A program made the position numbers and the translations under genes. Below the pieces are notes generated by a model that had not been told where the DNA came from, ran no database searches, and was given only the letters and a program-made list of their open reading frames with translations. Source: Pseudomonas flavescens (lineage in GTDB: Bacteria > Pseudomonadota > Gammaproteobacteria > Pseudomonadales > Pseudomonadaceae). From it: a DNA stretch of 64,000 bases. Of this stretch, positions 41,180 to 50,396 are shown piece by piece. Every line of letters begins with the position of its first letter. The stretch's first letter is position 1. The stretch covers positions 2,046,001 to 2,110,000 of the forward strand of contig NZ_JACBYV010000001.1 in the NCBI RefSeq assembly GCF_013408425.1, given 5' to 3'.

Positions 41180-41186
41180 TGTTGTT
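41179..41186 (-). promoter_or_regulatory. Crc/Hfq-type motif overlapping the isomerase start
   Basis: AACAACAATG: the last A of the motif is the first base of the ATG. Only a weak GGA ribosome site precedes it, so protein binding here would directly hide the start codon. Confidence 0.6.
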
Positions 41187-41278
41187 ATTCCATGCAAAGG
41201 ATCAACGCTTGAACCGCAGGGCAACCATCAATCCCCGGGTGCTCATGGCAAGAGTCTACTGGTGGCCGCGCATCCCTC

Positions 41279-41319
41279 AGGTAACGAAGCCCGGTCGCTT
41301 CGTCACCATCTCGTGACAT
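41279..41319 (-). promoter_or_regulatory. 41-bp conserved element upstream of isomerase (candidate GltR site)
   Basis: Plus strand AGGTAACGAAG-N12-GTCACCA-T-CTCGT-G-ACAT, matching the gtsA copy at every fixed position but two and with the same spacer length. It ends directly at the gtrS stop codon and lies 100 bp upstream of the isomerase ATG. Confidence 0.6.
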
Positions 41320-42777
41320 TCAATCCGGCGACCGTGGCAGCTGAAGCGTCACCCGCAGCCCGCCCTCACGCAGATTCTGCAGGCTCACCTCGCCACCATG
41401 ACTGTGGGCGATATTGCGCGCGATACCCAGCCCCAGGCCGTAGCCCTGCTGTTGCCCGGCCAGACGGAAGTGCGGCTCGAAGACCTGCTCCAGGCGCTGC
41501 TCGGGAACGCCGGGCCCTTCATCGTCGACATGCAGCACGTAGGCTCCCTCGTCGTCCTCGACGTGCAGATGAGCCTTGTGGCCGTACTTGAGGGCGTTGT
41601 CGATCAGATTGCCAATGCAGCGCCGCAAGGCCAGGGGCTTGCCCGGATACACCGCCTTGGCTTCACCATGCAAGGTCACCCGACCGTTGCCAGCTGGCGC
41701 CAGACAAGGCTCGACCAGGCAGTGCAGCAGGAGGTTGAGGTCCACGGGCTCGATGTTTTCGTGGATATCGGTGTCCTTCACGCACTGCAGTGCACCCTTG
41801 ACCAGCAGCTCCAGCTCGTCCAGATCCCGGCCGAACTTGGTCTGCAACGTCTCGTCGTCGAGCAGTTCGACGCGCAGACGCAAACGCGTGATCGGTGTAC
41901 GCAGATCATGGGAAATGGCGCTGAAGAGTTGGGCGCGCTCGGTCAGGTAACGGCTGATGCGCTCGCGCATGGCATTGAACGCCCGGCCCACCTCGACCAC
42001 CTCACGACCGCCGCCCTCGAGCACCGGCTCGACGTCGGCGCCCAGGGACATATGCCGAGCGGCGCGTGCCAGACGCTTGAGCGGCCGACTCTGCCAATGC
42101 ACCAGAATGCCGATGAACAAGAGCAGAAAGCCGCTGCTGAGCAGGATGAACCACAGCTGCTGGGTCGGCAGTACCGGCTCCTCCAGGCTGGTGTAGGGTT
42201 CGGGCAGCAGCGACGCGATATACAACCACTCACCGGGCGCCAGCTGGATCTGCGTGACCAGCACCGGTGGATTGACCGGTTCCAGGGTCAGGGCGTAATG
42301 CGCCCAGGAGCGCGGCAACTCGTCGAGCTTCAGGCCACCGTTGAAGATCCGCAAGTCATCCGGGCTGACGAAGGTCACGGAAATGTCCGCGCTGTTGCCC
42401 AGCGACTCTCGCAGCACCTCGCTCACGGCCTGGATCACCGCCTGCTTGCGCGGCGTGACCGGCAGCAGATGCATCGACAGGGGTCGATCGTTGAGGCTGA
42501 CGACGAAACGCGTGCCGCCCATGCTGCGCAACTGGTCGAGCACCATCGGCCGGTAGGCGACCGGCAGCGAGCGGAAGTAACGCACGCTGGCCGACATCGA
42601 ATGGGCCAGACTGCGTGCCGTGGTGACCAGCCCTTCGAGCTGCGTGGCGCGCAACTGCGACAGCCAGATGGCGCTGGACAATGCCTGGGCGACCAGCACC
42701 GAGAGCAGGGTCAGCAACAGCATTCGCCCCAGCAGCGATCGCGGAATCGGCAACAGCCGACGCCAGTCAACGCGCAT
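41320..42777 (-). CDS. gtrS: Sensor histidine kinase of the glucose system
   Basis: 485 residues: membrane helix near 15-33, a periplasmic sensor of about 150 residues, membrane helix about 195-215 (LWFILLSSGFLLLFIGILVHW in outline), HAMP, HisKA with SHDLRTPITRLRL (phospho-His) and HATPase with DNALKYG and GLGLGIARN. In Pseudomonas GtrS senses 2-ketogluconate or 6-phosphogluconate and controls GltR. Overlaps gltR by 11 bp. Confidence 0.92.
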   Translation of the reverse strand: MRVDWRRLLPIPRSLLGRMLLLTLLSVLVAQALSSAIWLSQLRATQLEGLVTTARSLAHSMSASVRYFRSLPVAYRPMVLDQLRSMGGTRFVVSLNDRPLSMHLLPVTPRKQAVIQAVSEVLRESLGNSADISVTFVSPDDLRIFNGGLKLDELPRSWAHYALTLEPVNPPVLVTQIQLAPGEWLYIASLLPEPYTSLEEPVLPTQQLWFILLSSGFLLLFIGILVHWQSRPLKRLARAARHMSLGADVEPVLEGGGREVVEVGRAFNAMRERISRYLTERAQLFSAISHDLRTPITRLRLRVELLDDETLQTKFGRDLDELELLVKGALQCVKDTDIHENIEPVDLNLLLHCLVEPCLAPAGNGRVTLHGEAKAVYPGKPLALRRCIGNLIDNALKYGHKAHLHVEDDEGAYVLHVDDEGPGVPEQRLEQVFEPHFRLAGQQQGYGLGLGIARNIAHSHGGEVSLQNLREGGLRVTLQLPRSPD

Positions 42778-43501
42778 GGCCGGCCTGGGCGGTAACGGCG
42801 GCGGCCAACTGGTAACCGCTACCGCGCACGGTACGGATCAGGCGCGGCGGTTTGTCGGTGTCACGCAGGCGCTGGCGCAGGCGGCTCACGGCCATGTCGA
42901 CGATGCGCTCCAGCGGCATCATCTCGCGACCGCGGGTGGCGTTGCCGATGGTGTCACGGTCGAGGATCTGCTGCGGGTGATCGAGAAACAGCTTGAGCAG
43001 TGCGAAGTCGGCGCCGGACAGCAGCACCTCCTCGCCATCGAGGTGGAACAGCCGATGGCTGACCATGTCCAGGCGCCATTCATCGAAGGCCAGCACGTCA
43101 GCGCCACGCTCCTGAGAAAAGTGCACGCGGCGCAGCAACGCCTTGATACGCGCCAGCAGTTCACGGGGGCTGAAGGGTTTGCCGAGGTAATCGTCGGCGC
43201 CCAGCTCGAGACCGATCACCCGGTCGGTCTCGTCGGAACTGGCCGTCAGCATGATGATCGGCACCTGGGCGAAACGCTGATGACCGCGTGTCCAGCGGCA
43301 CAGACTGAAGCCGTCTTCGTCGGGCAGCATGACGTCGAGAATCACCAGATCCGCGCCGCCTTCGCACAGCGCCTGGCGAAAGCTGGCGCCATCCGCCACG
43401 GCGTTCACCTGCAGGCCGGCACGCCCCAGGTAGGTTTGCAGCAGTTCACGAATATCCTGGTCGTCGTCGACCAGCAGGATGGATTTTCCAGTTGGGCTCA
43501 C
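42767..43501 (-). CDS. gltR: Two-component response regulator GltR
   Basis: 244 residues starting with GTG at 43501 (AAGGA 9 bases upstream; the ATG two bases before is followed at once by a stop). Receiver domain with phospho-Asp D56 in VILDVMLPDEDG, then an OmpR-type winged helix with LRQRLRDTDKPPRLIRTVRG. Regulates glucose uptake genes in Pseudomonas together with GtrS. A Crc-type motif lies in its leader. Confidence 0.94.
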   Translation of the reverse strand: MSPTGKSILLVDDDQDIRELLQTYLGRAGLQVNAVADGASFRQALCEGGADLVILDVMLPDEDGFSLCRWTRGHQRFAQVPIIMLTASSDETDRVIGLELGADDYLGKPFSPRELLARIKALLRRVHFSQERGADVLAFDEWRLDMVSHRLFHLDGEEVLLSGADFALLKLFLDHPQQILDRDTIGNATRGREMMPLERIVDMAVSRLRQRLRDTDKPPRLIRTVRGSGYQLAAAVTAQAGHAR

Positions 43502-43515
43502 ATCGATAATCCTTA

Positions 43516-43523
43516 TTGTTGTT
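43516..43523 (-). promoter_or_regulatory. Crc/Hfq-type motif in gltR leader
   Basis: AACAACAA running into TAAGGATT, so the motif directly adjoins the ribosome site of gltR, 15 bases before its GTG. Confidence 0.6.
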
Positions 43524-43554
43524 ATCGGCGACGCTTGGACACGCTATTTGTCCG

Positions 43555-44520
43555 CTAACTCCGTAGAAGGTGTTGTTGTGCAGCCACCCCTGCACCTACC
43601 AGGCCGGGGTATTCGGCAGTCACCAGCCAGACGGGCAGGGCATCGAAATAATCGCTCATGCAGCCTTTGTCTCGAAAGCTGCGGGAGAAACCGCTGGCCA
43701 TGAAGAAGTCGGCGAAACGCGGCACCATGCCGCCAGCGATGAATACACCGCCACGGGCGCCCAGCGTCAGCACGTTGTTGCCGGCGACGCGACCGAGCAG
43801 GCAGCAGAACAGCTCCAGCACATTGACCGCCAGCGGCTCCCCCTCCAGCGCGGCGCGAGTCACCTGGGCCGCACTCAGCAGCGCTGCGGGCTGACCGTCT
43901 ACCGCGCATGCCGCACGGTACAGCGCCAGCAGGCCATTGCCGCTGAGCGCACCGGCCTCCGCGCTGACGTGCCCGAGCTGACGATGCAGCGCTTGCCAGA
44001 TCAGCGCCTCGCGGGCACTGCCCACCGGCAGATCGACATGCCCGCCCTCGCCCGGTAGCGCGTGCCAGCTGCCATCCGGCAGCGCCAGCAACGTGCCTAC
44101 GCCAAGGCCGGTTCCGGCGCCGATCACCACGGCCGGACGCTGCGGCTGCGCCACGCCTGGGCAGACGGTGATGTATTCATCGGCCTGCAGGCGAGTCATG
44201 CCCAGCGCCATGGCGGAGAAATCGTTGATCAGCAGCAGCTCGCGCACCTGCAGTTCGGCACGAAACGTCGCGCGGTCGATGCGCCACGGGTTGTTGGTGA
44301 AGCGAAAGGGGTCGACCTCGACGGGGCCGGCACACGCCAGGCAGATGGTCTCCACCTCACCGAGCGCCAGGCCCTCGGCCGCCATGTAGGCCTGGATAGC
44401 CTGCTCGACGGTAGCGTGATCGGCAGTCGCCGATACACGCACCGACTCCAGGCGTTCGTCACGCCACAGGGCGAAGCGCGCGTTGGTGCCGCCAATGTCG
44501 CCCACCAGCGCCAGACTCAT
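43555..44520 (-). CDS. glk: Glucokinase
   Basis: 321 residues from ATG at 44520 ([19 protein letters not shown]), overlapping the edd stop as ATGA; longer in-frame starts are inside edd and rejected. ATP site [17 protein letters not shown], and GEGGHVDLP (glucose-binding Glu/His). It phosphorylates cytoplasmic glucose delivered by the gts importer. Second gene of edd-glk, with gltR 53 bp later. Confidence 0.95.
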   Translation of the reverse strand: MSLALVGDIGGTNARFALWRDERLESVRVSATADHATVEQAIQAYMAAEGLALGEVETICLACAGPVEVDPFRFTNNPWRIDRATFRAELQVRELLLINDFSAMALGMTRLQADEYITVCPGVAQPQRPAVVIGAGTGLGVGTLLALPDGSWHALPGEGGHVDLPVGSAREALIWQALHRQLGHVSAEAGALSGNGLLALYRAACAVDGQPAALLSAAQVTRAALEGEPLAVNVLELFCCLLGRVAGNNVLTLGARGGVFIAGGMVPRFADFFMASGFSRSFRDKGCMSDYFDALPVWLVTAEYPGLVGAGVAAQQHLLRS

Positions 44521-46346
44521 CGCAGCGAGTCCAGTTCTGCGGTGAAGGCACTGGCGCCCTCTTCCGCCGGGCTGAACGCGGCGCGCATGAAAGCGAACAG
44601 CTCGCGGCCGCAACCGATGCCCGTGCCCTGCGGGCGTGGCGCAGAATCGCGGGCCGCCCATTCGATCTCGTCGACCAGAATCTGCAGGCGGCCCTCCACG
44701 CCATCGACGCGAATCACGTCACCGTCGCGCACCCGGGCCAAGGGCCCGCCATCCCAGGCTTCCGGGCTGACATGAATGGCCGCCGGCACCTTGCCGGACG
44801 CACCGGACATGCGCCCGTCGGTAACCAGCGCCACCTTGAAGCCACGATCCTGAAGGATGCCCAGATAAGGGGTGAGCTTGTGCAACTCGGGCATGCCGTT
44901 GGCCTTGGGGCCCTGGAAGCGCACCACCGCGACGAAATCGCGCTCCAGCTCGCCCGCCTTGAAGGCTTCGGCGAGGTCCACCTGGGTCTCGAATACCCGC
45001 GCCGGGGCTTCGACCACCTGATGTTCCGGTGCCACTGCCGAGACCTTGGCCACACCATTGCCAAGGTTACCCTTGAGCACGCGCAGCCCGCCTTCCGGCG
45101 AGAACGCTTCCGGCACGCCACGCAGAATATTGCGATCCAGACTCTGCTCCGGGCCCTGCCGCCAGACCAGGCCGTTGTCACCGAGGAACGGCTCCTGGGT
45201 GTAACGCGACAGGCCATGGCCGGCGACGGTGTAGACATCTTCGTGCAGCAGCCCGGCATCGAGCAGCGTGCGCACCATGAAGGGCACACCGCCGCAGGCG
45301 TGGAAGTGATTCACGTCGGCTTGGCCGTTGGGGTAGACCTTGGCCAGTGTCGGGGTGATCGCGGACAGGTCGGCCATGTCCTGCCAGGTCAACTGAATGC
45401 CGGCGGCACGGGCGAAGGCTGGAATGTGCAGGGTGTGATTGGTCGAGCCACCGGTGGCGTTGAGCGCCACCACCGAGTTGACGATGGCCTTCTCGTCGAT
45501 GATCCGGCACAGCGGTGTGTACTCGCCGCCCTGCCGGGTCAGGCGCACCACCTGATGCGCGGCCTCGGCGGTCAGCGCGTCACGCAGCGGCGTGTACGGG
45601 TTGACGAAGGACGAGCCTGGCAGGTGCAGGCCCATGATTTCCATCACCACCTGATTGGTGTTGGCGGTGCCATAAAAGGTGCAGGTGCCGGGGCTGTGAT
45701 AGGACTTCATCTCCGATTCCAGCAGCTCTTCGCGGGTTGCCTTGCCTTCGGCGTAGAGCTGGCGGACTTCGGCCTTTTCCTTGTTGGGGATGCCCGAGGG
45801 CATCGGCCCGCCCGGCACGAAGATCATCGGCAGGTGGCCGAAACGCAGGGCGCCGATCATCAGCCCCGGGACGATCTTGTCGCAGATGCCCAGCAGCATC
45901 GCCGCATCGAACATGTTGTGCGACAGCGCCACGGCGGTGGACATGGCGATCACCTCGCGGCTTGCCAGGCTCAGTTCCATGCCCGGTTCGCCCTGGGTGA
46001 CCCCGTCGCACATGGCCGGCACACCGCCCGCCACCTGGCCGACCGAGCCCACCGCGCGCAGCGCCTGCTTGATCAGTTCGGGATAGTGTTCGTAGGGCTG
46101 ATGGGCGGAAAGCATGTCGTTGTAGGCGGTGACGATGCCGACGTTGGCCTCGTTCATCAGCCGCAACCGCTGCTTGTCTTCAGTGGAACCACAGCCGGCA
46201 ACGCCGTGGGCGAAGTTGGCGCATTGCAATGCGCCGCGGTGCGGACCGTCACTGTCGGCGGCGGCCATCTGCGCCAGGTAGCGCTCGCGGGTTGCGCGGC
46301 TGCGGGCGATCAGGCGGTCGGTTACCTCGAGGATGCGGGGATGCAT
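44517..46346 (-). CDS. edd: Phosphogluconate dehydratase
   Basis: 609 residues from ATG at 46346 with GGAG upstream. IlvD/Edd family with Cys ligands of the [4Fe-4S] cluster in [13 protein letters not shown] and [17 protein letters not shown], and [12 protein letters not shown] at the C-terminal domain. It dehydrates 6-phosphogluconate to KDPG. A near-perfect HexR site at 46380-46394 lies 34 bp upstream; gap is divergent. Confidence 0.97.
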   Translation of the reverse strand: MHPRILEVTDRLIARSRATRERYLAQMAAADSDGPHRGALQCANFAHGVAGCGSTEDKQRLRLMNEANVGIVTAYNDMLSAHQPYEHYPELIKQALRAVGSVGQVAGGVPAMCDGVTQGEPGMELSLASREVIAMSTAVALSHNMFDAAMLLGICDKIVPGLMIGALRFGHLPMIFVPGGPMPSGIPNKEKAEVRQLYAEGKATREELLESEMKSYHSPGTCTFYGTANTNQVVMEIMGLHLPGSSFVNPYTPLRDALTAEAAHQVVRLTRQGGEYTPLCRIIDEKAIVNSVVALNATGGSTNHTLHIPAFARAAGIQLTWQDMADLSAITPTLAKVYPNGQADVNHFHACGGVPFMVRTLLDAGLLHEDVYTVAGHGLSRYTQEPFLGDNGLVWRQGPEQSLDRNILRGVPEAFSPEGGLRVLKGNLGNGVAKVSAVAPEHQVVEAPARVFETQVDLAEAFKAGELERDFVAVVRFQGPKANGMPELHKLTPYLGILQDRGFKVALVTDGRMSGASGKVPAAIHVSPEAWDGGPLARVRDGDVIRVDGVEGRLQILVDEIEWAARDSAPRPQGTGIGCGRELFAFMRAAFSPAEEGASAFTAELDSLR

Positions 46347-46379
46347 GGTGTACTCCAGGCTAACAGGTAGCAATTCGAA

Positions 46380-46394
46380 TTGTATTTTTATCAA
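46380..46394. promoter_or_regulatory. Probable HexR operator for edd
   Basis: TTGT-N7-TCAA, seven of eight matches to TTGT-N7-ACAA. Its position 34 bp before the edd ATG suits promoter or leader repression. Confidence 0.65.
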
Positions 46395-46441
46395 AATACT
46401 GACAGCTAAAACGCTTGATTTCTACTTTCATGAGAATAATC

Positions 46442-46456
46442 TTGTTTTTAAAACAA
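46442..46456. promoter_or_regulatory. Perfect HexR operator for gap
   Basis: TTGT (46442-46445), TTTTAAA, ACAA (46453-46456): exact TTGT-N7-ACAA and a near-complete palindrome, 20 bp before the gap ATG. Confidence 0.8.
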
Positions 46457-46475
46457 CATATAAGGATCAGCGCTC

Positions 46476-47477
46476 ATGACACTGCGAATTGCCATCAATG
46501 GTTTCGGCCGCATCGGCCGTAACGTTCTGCGTGCACTCTATACCCAGAGCTACCGCGAAAACCTGCAAGTCGTCGCGATCAACGATCTGGGTGACAGTGC
46601 AATCAATGCGCACCTTCTCAAATACGACAGCGTACACGGCATTTTCGATGCGTCCGTCGAGGTCGACGGCCAGAACCTGATCATCAATGGCGATCGCATT
46701 GCCGTCAGCGCCATCCGCAACCCGGCGGATCTGCCCTGGAAAGACCTTGCCGTCGACGTGGTCTTCGAGTGTACCGGTCTGTTCACCGACCGCGACAAGG
46801 CTGCTGCACACCTGACTGCAGGCGCCCGCAAGGTGATCATCTCCGCCCCCGCCAAGGGCGCTGACGCCACGGTAGTCTACGGCGTCAACCACGACAGCCT
46901 GCGCGCCAGTCATCAGATCATCTCCAATGCCTCCTGCACCACCAACTGCCTGGCGCCGGTCGCCCAGGTGCTGCAGCGCGAACTGGGTATCGAGAGCGGG
47001 CTGATGACCACCATTCATGCCTACACCAACGACCAGAACCTCTCCGACGTCTACCACAGCGACCCATTCCGCGCGCGCTCGGCCACCCAGTCGATGATTC
47101 CCACCAAGACCGGTGCGGCCGAAGCCGTCGGCCTGGTGCTGCCGGAGCTGGCGGGCCGCCTGACCGGCATGGCGGTGCGGGTACCGGTGATCAACGTGTC
47201 GCTGGTCGACCTCACCGTGCAGGTGCAGCGCGACACCAGCGCCGAGGAGATCAATGCTCTGTTGCGCGCCGCCAGCCAGCAATCGAGTGTGCTGGGTTAC
47301 AACGAACTGCCGCTGGTGTCCTGCGACTTCAACCACAATCCACTGTCGTCGATCTTCGACGCCAACCACACAAAGGTGAACGGCCGGCTGGTCAAGGTAC
47401 TGGCCTGGTACGACAACGAGTGGGGCTTCTCCAACCGCATGCTCGACACCTGCCTGGCGGCTCACGCAGCCAAATGA
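46476..47477 (+). CDS. gap: Type I glyceraldehyde-3-phosphate dehydrogenase
   Basis: 333 residues. NAD site NGFGRIGR (8-15) and catalytic Cys 154 in [12 protein letters not shown]; His in the HTYTND-like stretch HAYTNDQN. Oxidises and phosphorylates glyceraldehyde-3-phosphate. Divergent from edd, with a perfect HexR operator in its promoter, so it belongs to the glucose regulon. It is a second GAPDH besides the GapN upstream. Confidence 0.96.
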   Translation: MTLRIAINGFGRIGRNVLRALYTQSYRENLQVVAINDLGDSAINAHLLKYDSVHGIFDASVEVDGQNLIINGDRIAVSAIRNPADLPWKDLAVDVVFECTGLFTDRDKAAAHLTAGARKVIISAPAKGADATVVYGVNHDSLRASHQIISNASCTTNCLAPVAQVLQRELGIESGLMTTIHAYTNDQNLSDVYHSDPFRARSATQSMIPTKTGAAEAVGLVLPELAGRLTGMAVRVPVINVSLVDLTVQVQRDTSAEEINALLRAASQQSSVLGYNELPLVSCDFNHNPLSSIFDANHTKVNGRLVKVLAWYDNEWGFSNRMLDTCLAAHAAK

Positions 47478-47664
47478 GTCACCGCCCACCAGTGCGGCGA
47501 GGCATCGAAGCCGATTACGCTCGGTAAATCGCCGTGAGCGGATTACAATTGCCGCCCGCTTGAACCTCAATGCCGGCCATTGACGCCAGACCGCTCTGGT
47601 CGGCGTCGCCAGCCGGGCCGGCAGGCAGCAGGTACATTGTCATCCGAACATCACTGGAAGCCGC

Positions 47665-48228
47665 ATGGACTCTAGCCGTAACACTCTCGAACAGCATTAC
47701 ACCGCGATCCTCGGCGAACTGGGTGAAGACGTCTCCCGCGAAGGCCTGCTCGACACGCCCAAGCGCGCCGCCAAGGCCATGCAGTACCTCTGCAACGGCT
47801 ATGAGAAAACCCTGGAAGAAGTCACCAACGGTGCGCTGTTCAGCTCCGACGCCAGCGAGATGGTGGTGGTGAAGAACATCGAGCTGTATTCGCTGTGCGA
47901 GCATCACCTGCTGCCCTTCATCGGCAAGGCCCACGTCGCCTATATCCCCAATGGCAAGGTGCTGGGCCTCTCCAAGGTGGCGCGCATCGTCGACATGTAT
48001 GCCCGTCGCCTGCAGATCCAGGAAAGCCTGAGCCGGCAGATCGCCGAGGCGATCCAGCAGGTCACCGGTGCCCTTGGCGTGGCTGTGGTCATCGAAGCGA
48101 AGCACATGTGCATGATGATGCGCGGCGTGGAGAAGCAGAACTCCTCCATGGTCACCTCGGTGATGCTCGGCGAGTTCCGCGAAAACGCCGCGACCCGCAG
48201 CGAGTTCCTCAGCCTGGTCAATAGCTGA
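47665..48228 (+). CDS. folE: GTP cyclohydrolase I
   Basis: 187 residues. Zinc/catalytic site CEHHLLPF (C78, H80, H81) and the second Cys in [13 protein letters not shown]. It turns GTP into 7,8-dihydroneopterin triphosphate, the first step of folate (and queuosine/pterin) synthesis. Zinc-dependent type; Pseudomonas often carries more than one folE. No operon partner here. The 187 bp before it hold only an imperfect GACGCC/GGCGTC hairpin. Confidence 0.95.
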   Translation: MDSSRNTLEQHYTAILGELGEDVSREGLLDTPKRAAKAMQYLCNGYEKTLEEVTNGALFSSDASEMVVVKNIELYSLCEHHLLPFIGKAHVAYIPNGKVLGLSKVARIVDMYARRLQIQESLSRQIAEAIQQVTGALGVAVVIEAKHMCMMMRGVEKQNSSMVTSVMLGEFRENAATRSEFLSLVNS

Positions 48229-48250
48229 AACCGAGCACTCAGCGCTTACT

Positions 48251-48392
48251 GTAGAAACGTCGCCCCGGTGCGAAACGATGCTGGCGTCACCGCGATATCG
48301 GTGCCGCCTGTACCATTCGCCGCGGGGGCGCGGATCCTACGCGTCGGATGAACACACCACTTCCGTAGGAGCGTCGCCCCCGGCGCGAAACG
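48251..48392. repeat. REP-like elements (three partial copies)
   Basis: GTAGAAACGTCGCCCCGGTG (48251), inverted TTCGCCGCGGGGGCGCGGAT (48316) and GTAGGAGCGTCGCCCCCGGC (48365) are versions of one Pseudomonas REP family different from the one in the tandem arrays. Confidence 0.65.
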
Positions 48393-48469
48393 GTGGTGGT
48401 CATTGCGCACTGTTACGGTATGACCACCAATCGCCGGTAAACCGACTCGCGCCGCTCCTGATACCCGCC

Positions 48470-50236
48470 TCAGGTTTTCTCCACGAACTGCAACTCGGCC
48501 AGCCGCGCGTAAAGCGGGTTGCCGGCGACCAATTCGGTGTGCTTGCCCAAGGCAACCAATTGTCCCTGATCGAACACGGCGATGCGGTCCGCGCTCTTCA
48601 CCGTCGCCAGGCGGTGGGCGATCACCAGGGTGGTGCGGCCACGCATCAGTTCGGGCAGCGCCTGCTGGATCAGGTGTTCGCTCTCGGCATCGAGGGCACT
48701 GGTGGCTTCGTCCAGCAGCAGGATCGGCGCATCAACGAGCAACGCACGGGCAATGGCCAGGCGCTGACGCTGGCCACCTGAAAGGCCCAGCCCGGCATCG
48801 CCCAGATGGGTCTGATAACCCCGCGGCAATCGCTCGATGAACTCATGGGCATGGGCCGCACGGGCAGCGGCTTCCACTTCGGCGCTGCTGGCATCCAGGC
48901 GCCCGTAGCGGATGTTGTCCTCCACGCTGCCGAAGAACAGCGCCGGGTGCTGGGAGACCAGCGCGAAGTTCTCGCGAAGGGCGTGCGGGTCGAGCCGATC
49001 GATCGGCAGGCCATCGATGAGGATTCGCCCCTGCTGCGGGTCGTAGAAGCGCAGCAGCAGATCGAACAGCGTCGACTTGCCCGCCCCGGACGGCCCGACG
49101 ATGGCCAGGGTCTCACCGGGCACCACCGTCAGATCGATGCCCTGCAGGGCGAGGCTTTCCGGGCGGGTCGGATAGGCGAACGACAACCCCTGAACCTCGA
49201 TGCGCCCCTGCACGGGCGGGGTCGGCAGCAGAGCACCCTCGAGCGGCGCATGGATCTCGTTGCGCGCGCGCAGCAATTCGCTGATGCGCTCGGCGGCGCC
49301 GGCCGCGCGCTGCAACTCGCCGATCACTTCGCTAAGGGTGCCGAACGAGGAGCCGACGATCAGGCTGTAGAACACGAACGCAGCCAGCTCACCGCCGCTG
49401 ATGCGCCCGGCGATCACGTCCATGCCGCCGACCCAGAGCATCACGCCAACGGCGCCAAGCACCAGCACGATCACCACGGTAATCAGCCAGGCACGCTGGG
49501 CGACGCGCTTGCGCGCCGTATCGAACGCAGCCTCGGCGGACAGGCCGAAGCGGCGACGGTCCTCGGCCTGGTGGTTGTAAGCCTGTACCGTCTTGATCTG
49601 CCCGAGCACTTCGCTGACGTAACTGCCGACATCGGCGATGCGGTCCTGACTGAGCCGCGACAGCTCCCGTACGCGGCGGCCGAACAGCAGGATCGGTGCC
49701 ACCACCAGCGGCAAGGCAGCCAGCACGATGGCGCTCAACTTGGGGTTGGTGACCACCAGCAGGATCATGCCGCCAACCAGCATGATCAGGTTGCGCAAAG
49801 CCATCGACAGGGAAGAACCGATCACCGATTGCAGCAGCGTGGTATCGGCGGTCAGTCGCGACTGGATCTCCGAGCTGCGATTGTGCGCGTAGAAGCCCGG
49901 GTGCAGCCCGACCAGATGGTCGAATACCCGCTTGCGAATGTCCGCCACCACCCGCTCACCAAGCCAGGACACCAGATAGAACCGGGTGTAGGTACCGACC
50001 GCCAGGGCCAGCACCAGCACGAAGAACAGCAGAATCGAATGGCGCAGCGCTTGCGGCGATTGCGTGGCCAGGCCCTGATCCACCAGCAGTTTGATGCCCT
50101 GCCCCATGGACAGGGTAATCGCTGCGGTAAACAGCAGCGCCAGCAGCGCACCGGCCACGCGCCCACGATAGGGGGCGATAAACGCCCACGACATGCGCAG
50201 GGCCTCGCGCTGGCGGGAAGACAAAAACAGGTTCAT
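48470..50236 (-). CDS. ABC exporter, fused membrane and ATPase domains (MsbA/ABCB type)
   Basis: 588 residues. Six membrane helices in the first 310 residues (YRGRVAGALLALLFTAAITL to GGELAAFVFYSLIVGSS in outline). Then ATPase: Walker A GPSGAGKST, signature LSGGQRQRLAIARAL, Walker B ILLLDEATSALD, and IAHRLATV. Works as a homodimer exporting a lipid, peptide or drug; substrate unknown. Its own promoter lies in the gap to the divergent FAD gene. Confidence 0.92.
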   Translation of the reverse strand: MNLFLSSRQREALRMSWAFIAPYRGRVAGALLALLFTAAITLSMGQGIKLLVDQGLATQSPQALRHSILLFFVLVLALAVGTYTRFYLVSWLGERVVADIRKRVFDHLVGLHPGFYAHNRSSEIQSRLTADTTLLQSVIGSSLSMALRNLIMLVGGMILLVVTNPKLSAIVLAALPLVVAPILLFGRRVRELSRLSQDRIADVGSYVSEVLGQIKTVQAYNHQAEDRRRFGLSAEAAFDTARKRVAQRAWLITVVIVLVLGAVGVMLWVGGMDVIAGRISGGELAAFVFYSLIVGSSFGTLSEVIGELQRAAGAAERISELLRARNEIHAPLEGALLPTPPVQGRIEVQGLSFAYPTRPESLALQGIDLTVVPGETLAIVGPSGAGKSTLFDLLLRFYDPQQGRILIDGLPIDRLDPHALRENFALVSQHPALFFGSVEDNIRYGRLDASSAEVEAAARAAHAHEFIERLPRGYQTHLGDAGLGLSGGQRQRLAIARALLVDAPILLLDEATSALDAESEHLIQQALPELMRGRTTLVIAHRLATVKSADRIAVFDQGQLVALGKHTELVAGNPLYARLAELQFVEKT

Positions 50237-50396
50237 GGCAGGCTCGAAGGCTGATGGCAGAAGGGCTCTAGCCCATCAGATGGGGCCGTGCGGGGTAAAC
50301 ATCAAGCGCGGGGAGCGTTCTTGGCGACAGCGCCCGGTTGAAATTAATATATGGAACTCGATTCCAAAAATAATCATAAGCCGTCAGGAGCCCTTC

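Noticed and set aside
47575..47620. Imperfect GACGCC/GGCGTC hairpin before folE considered as riboswitch or terminator
   Set aside because: Short and imperfect, with no conserved aptamer features visible.
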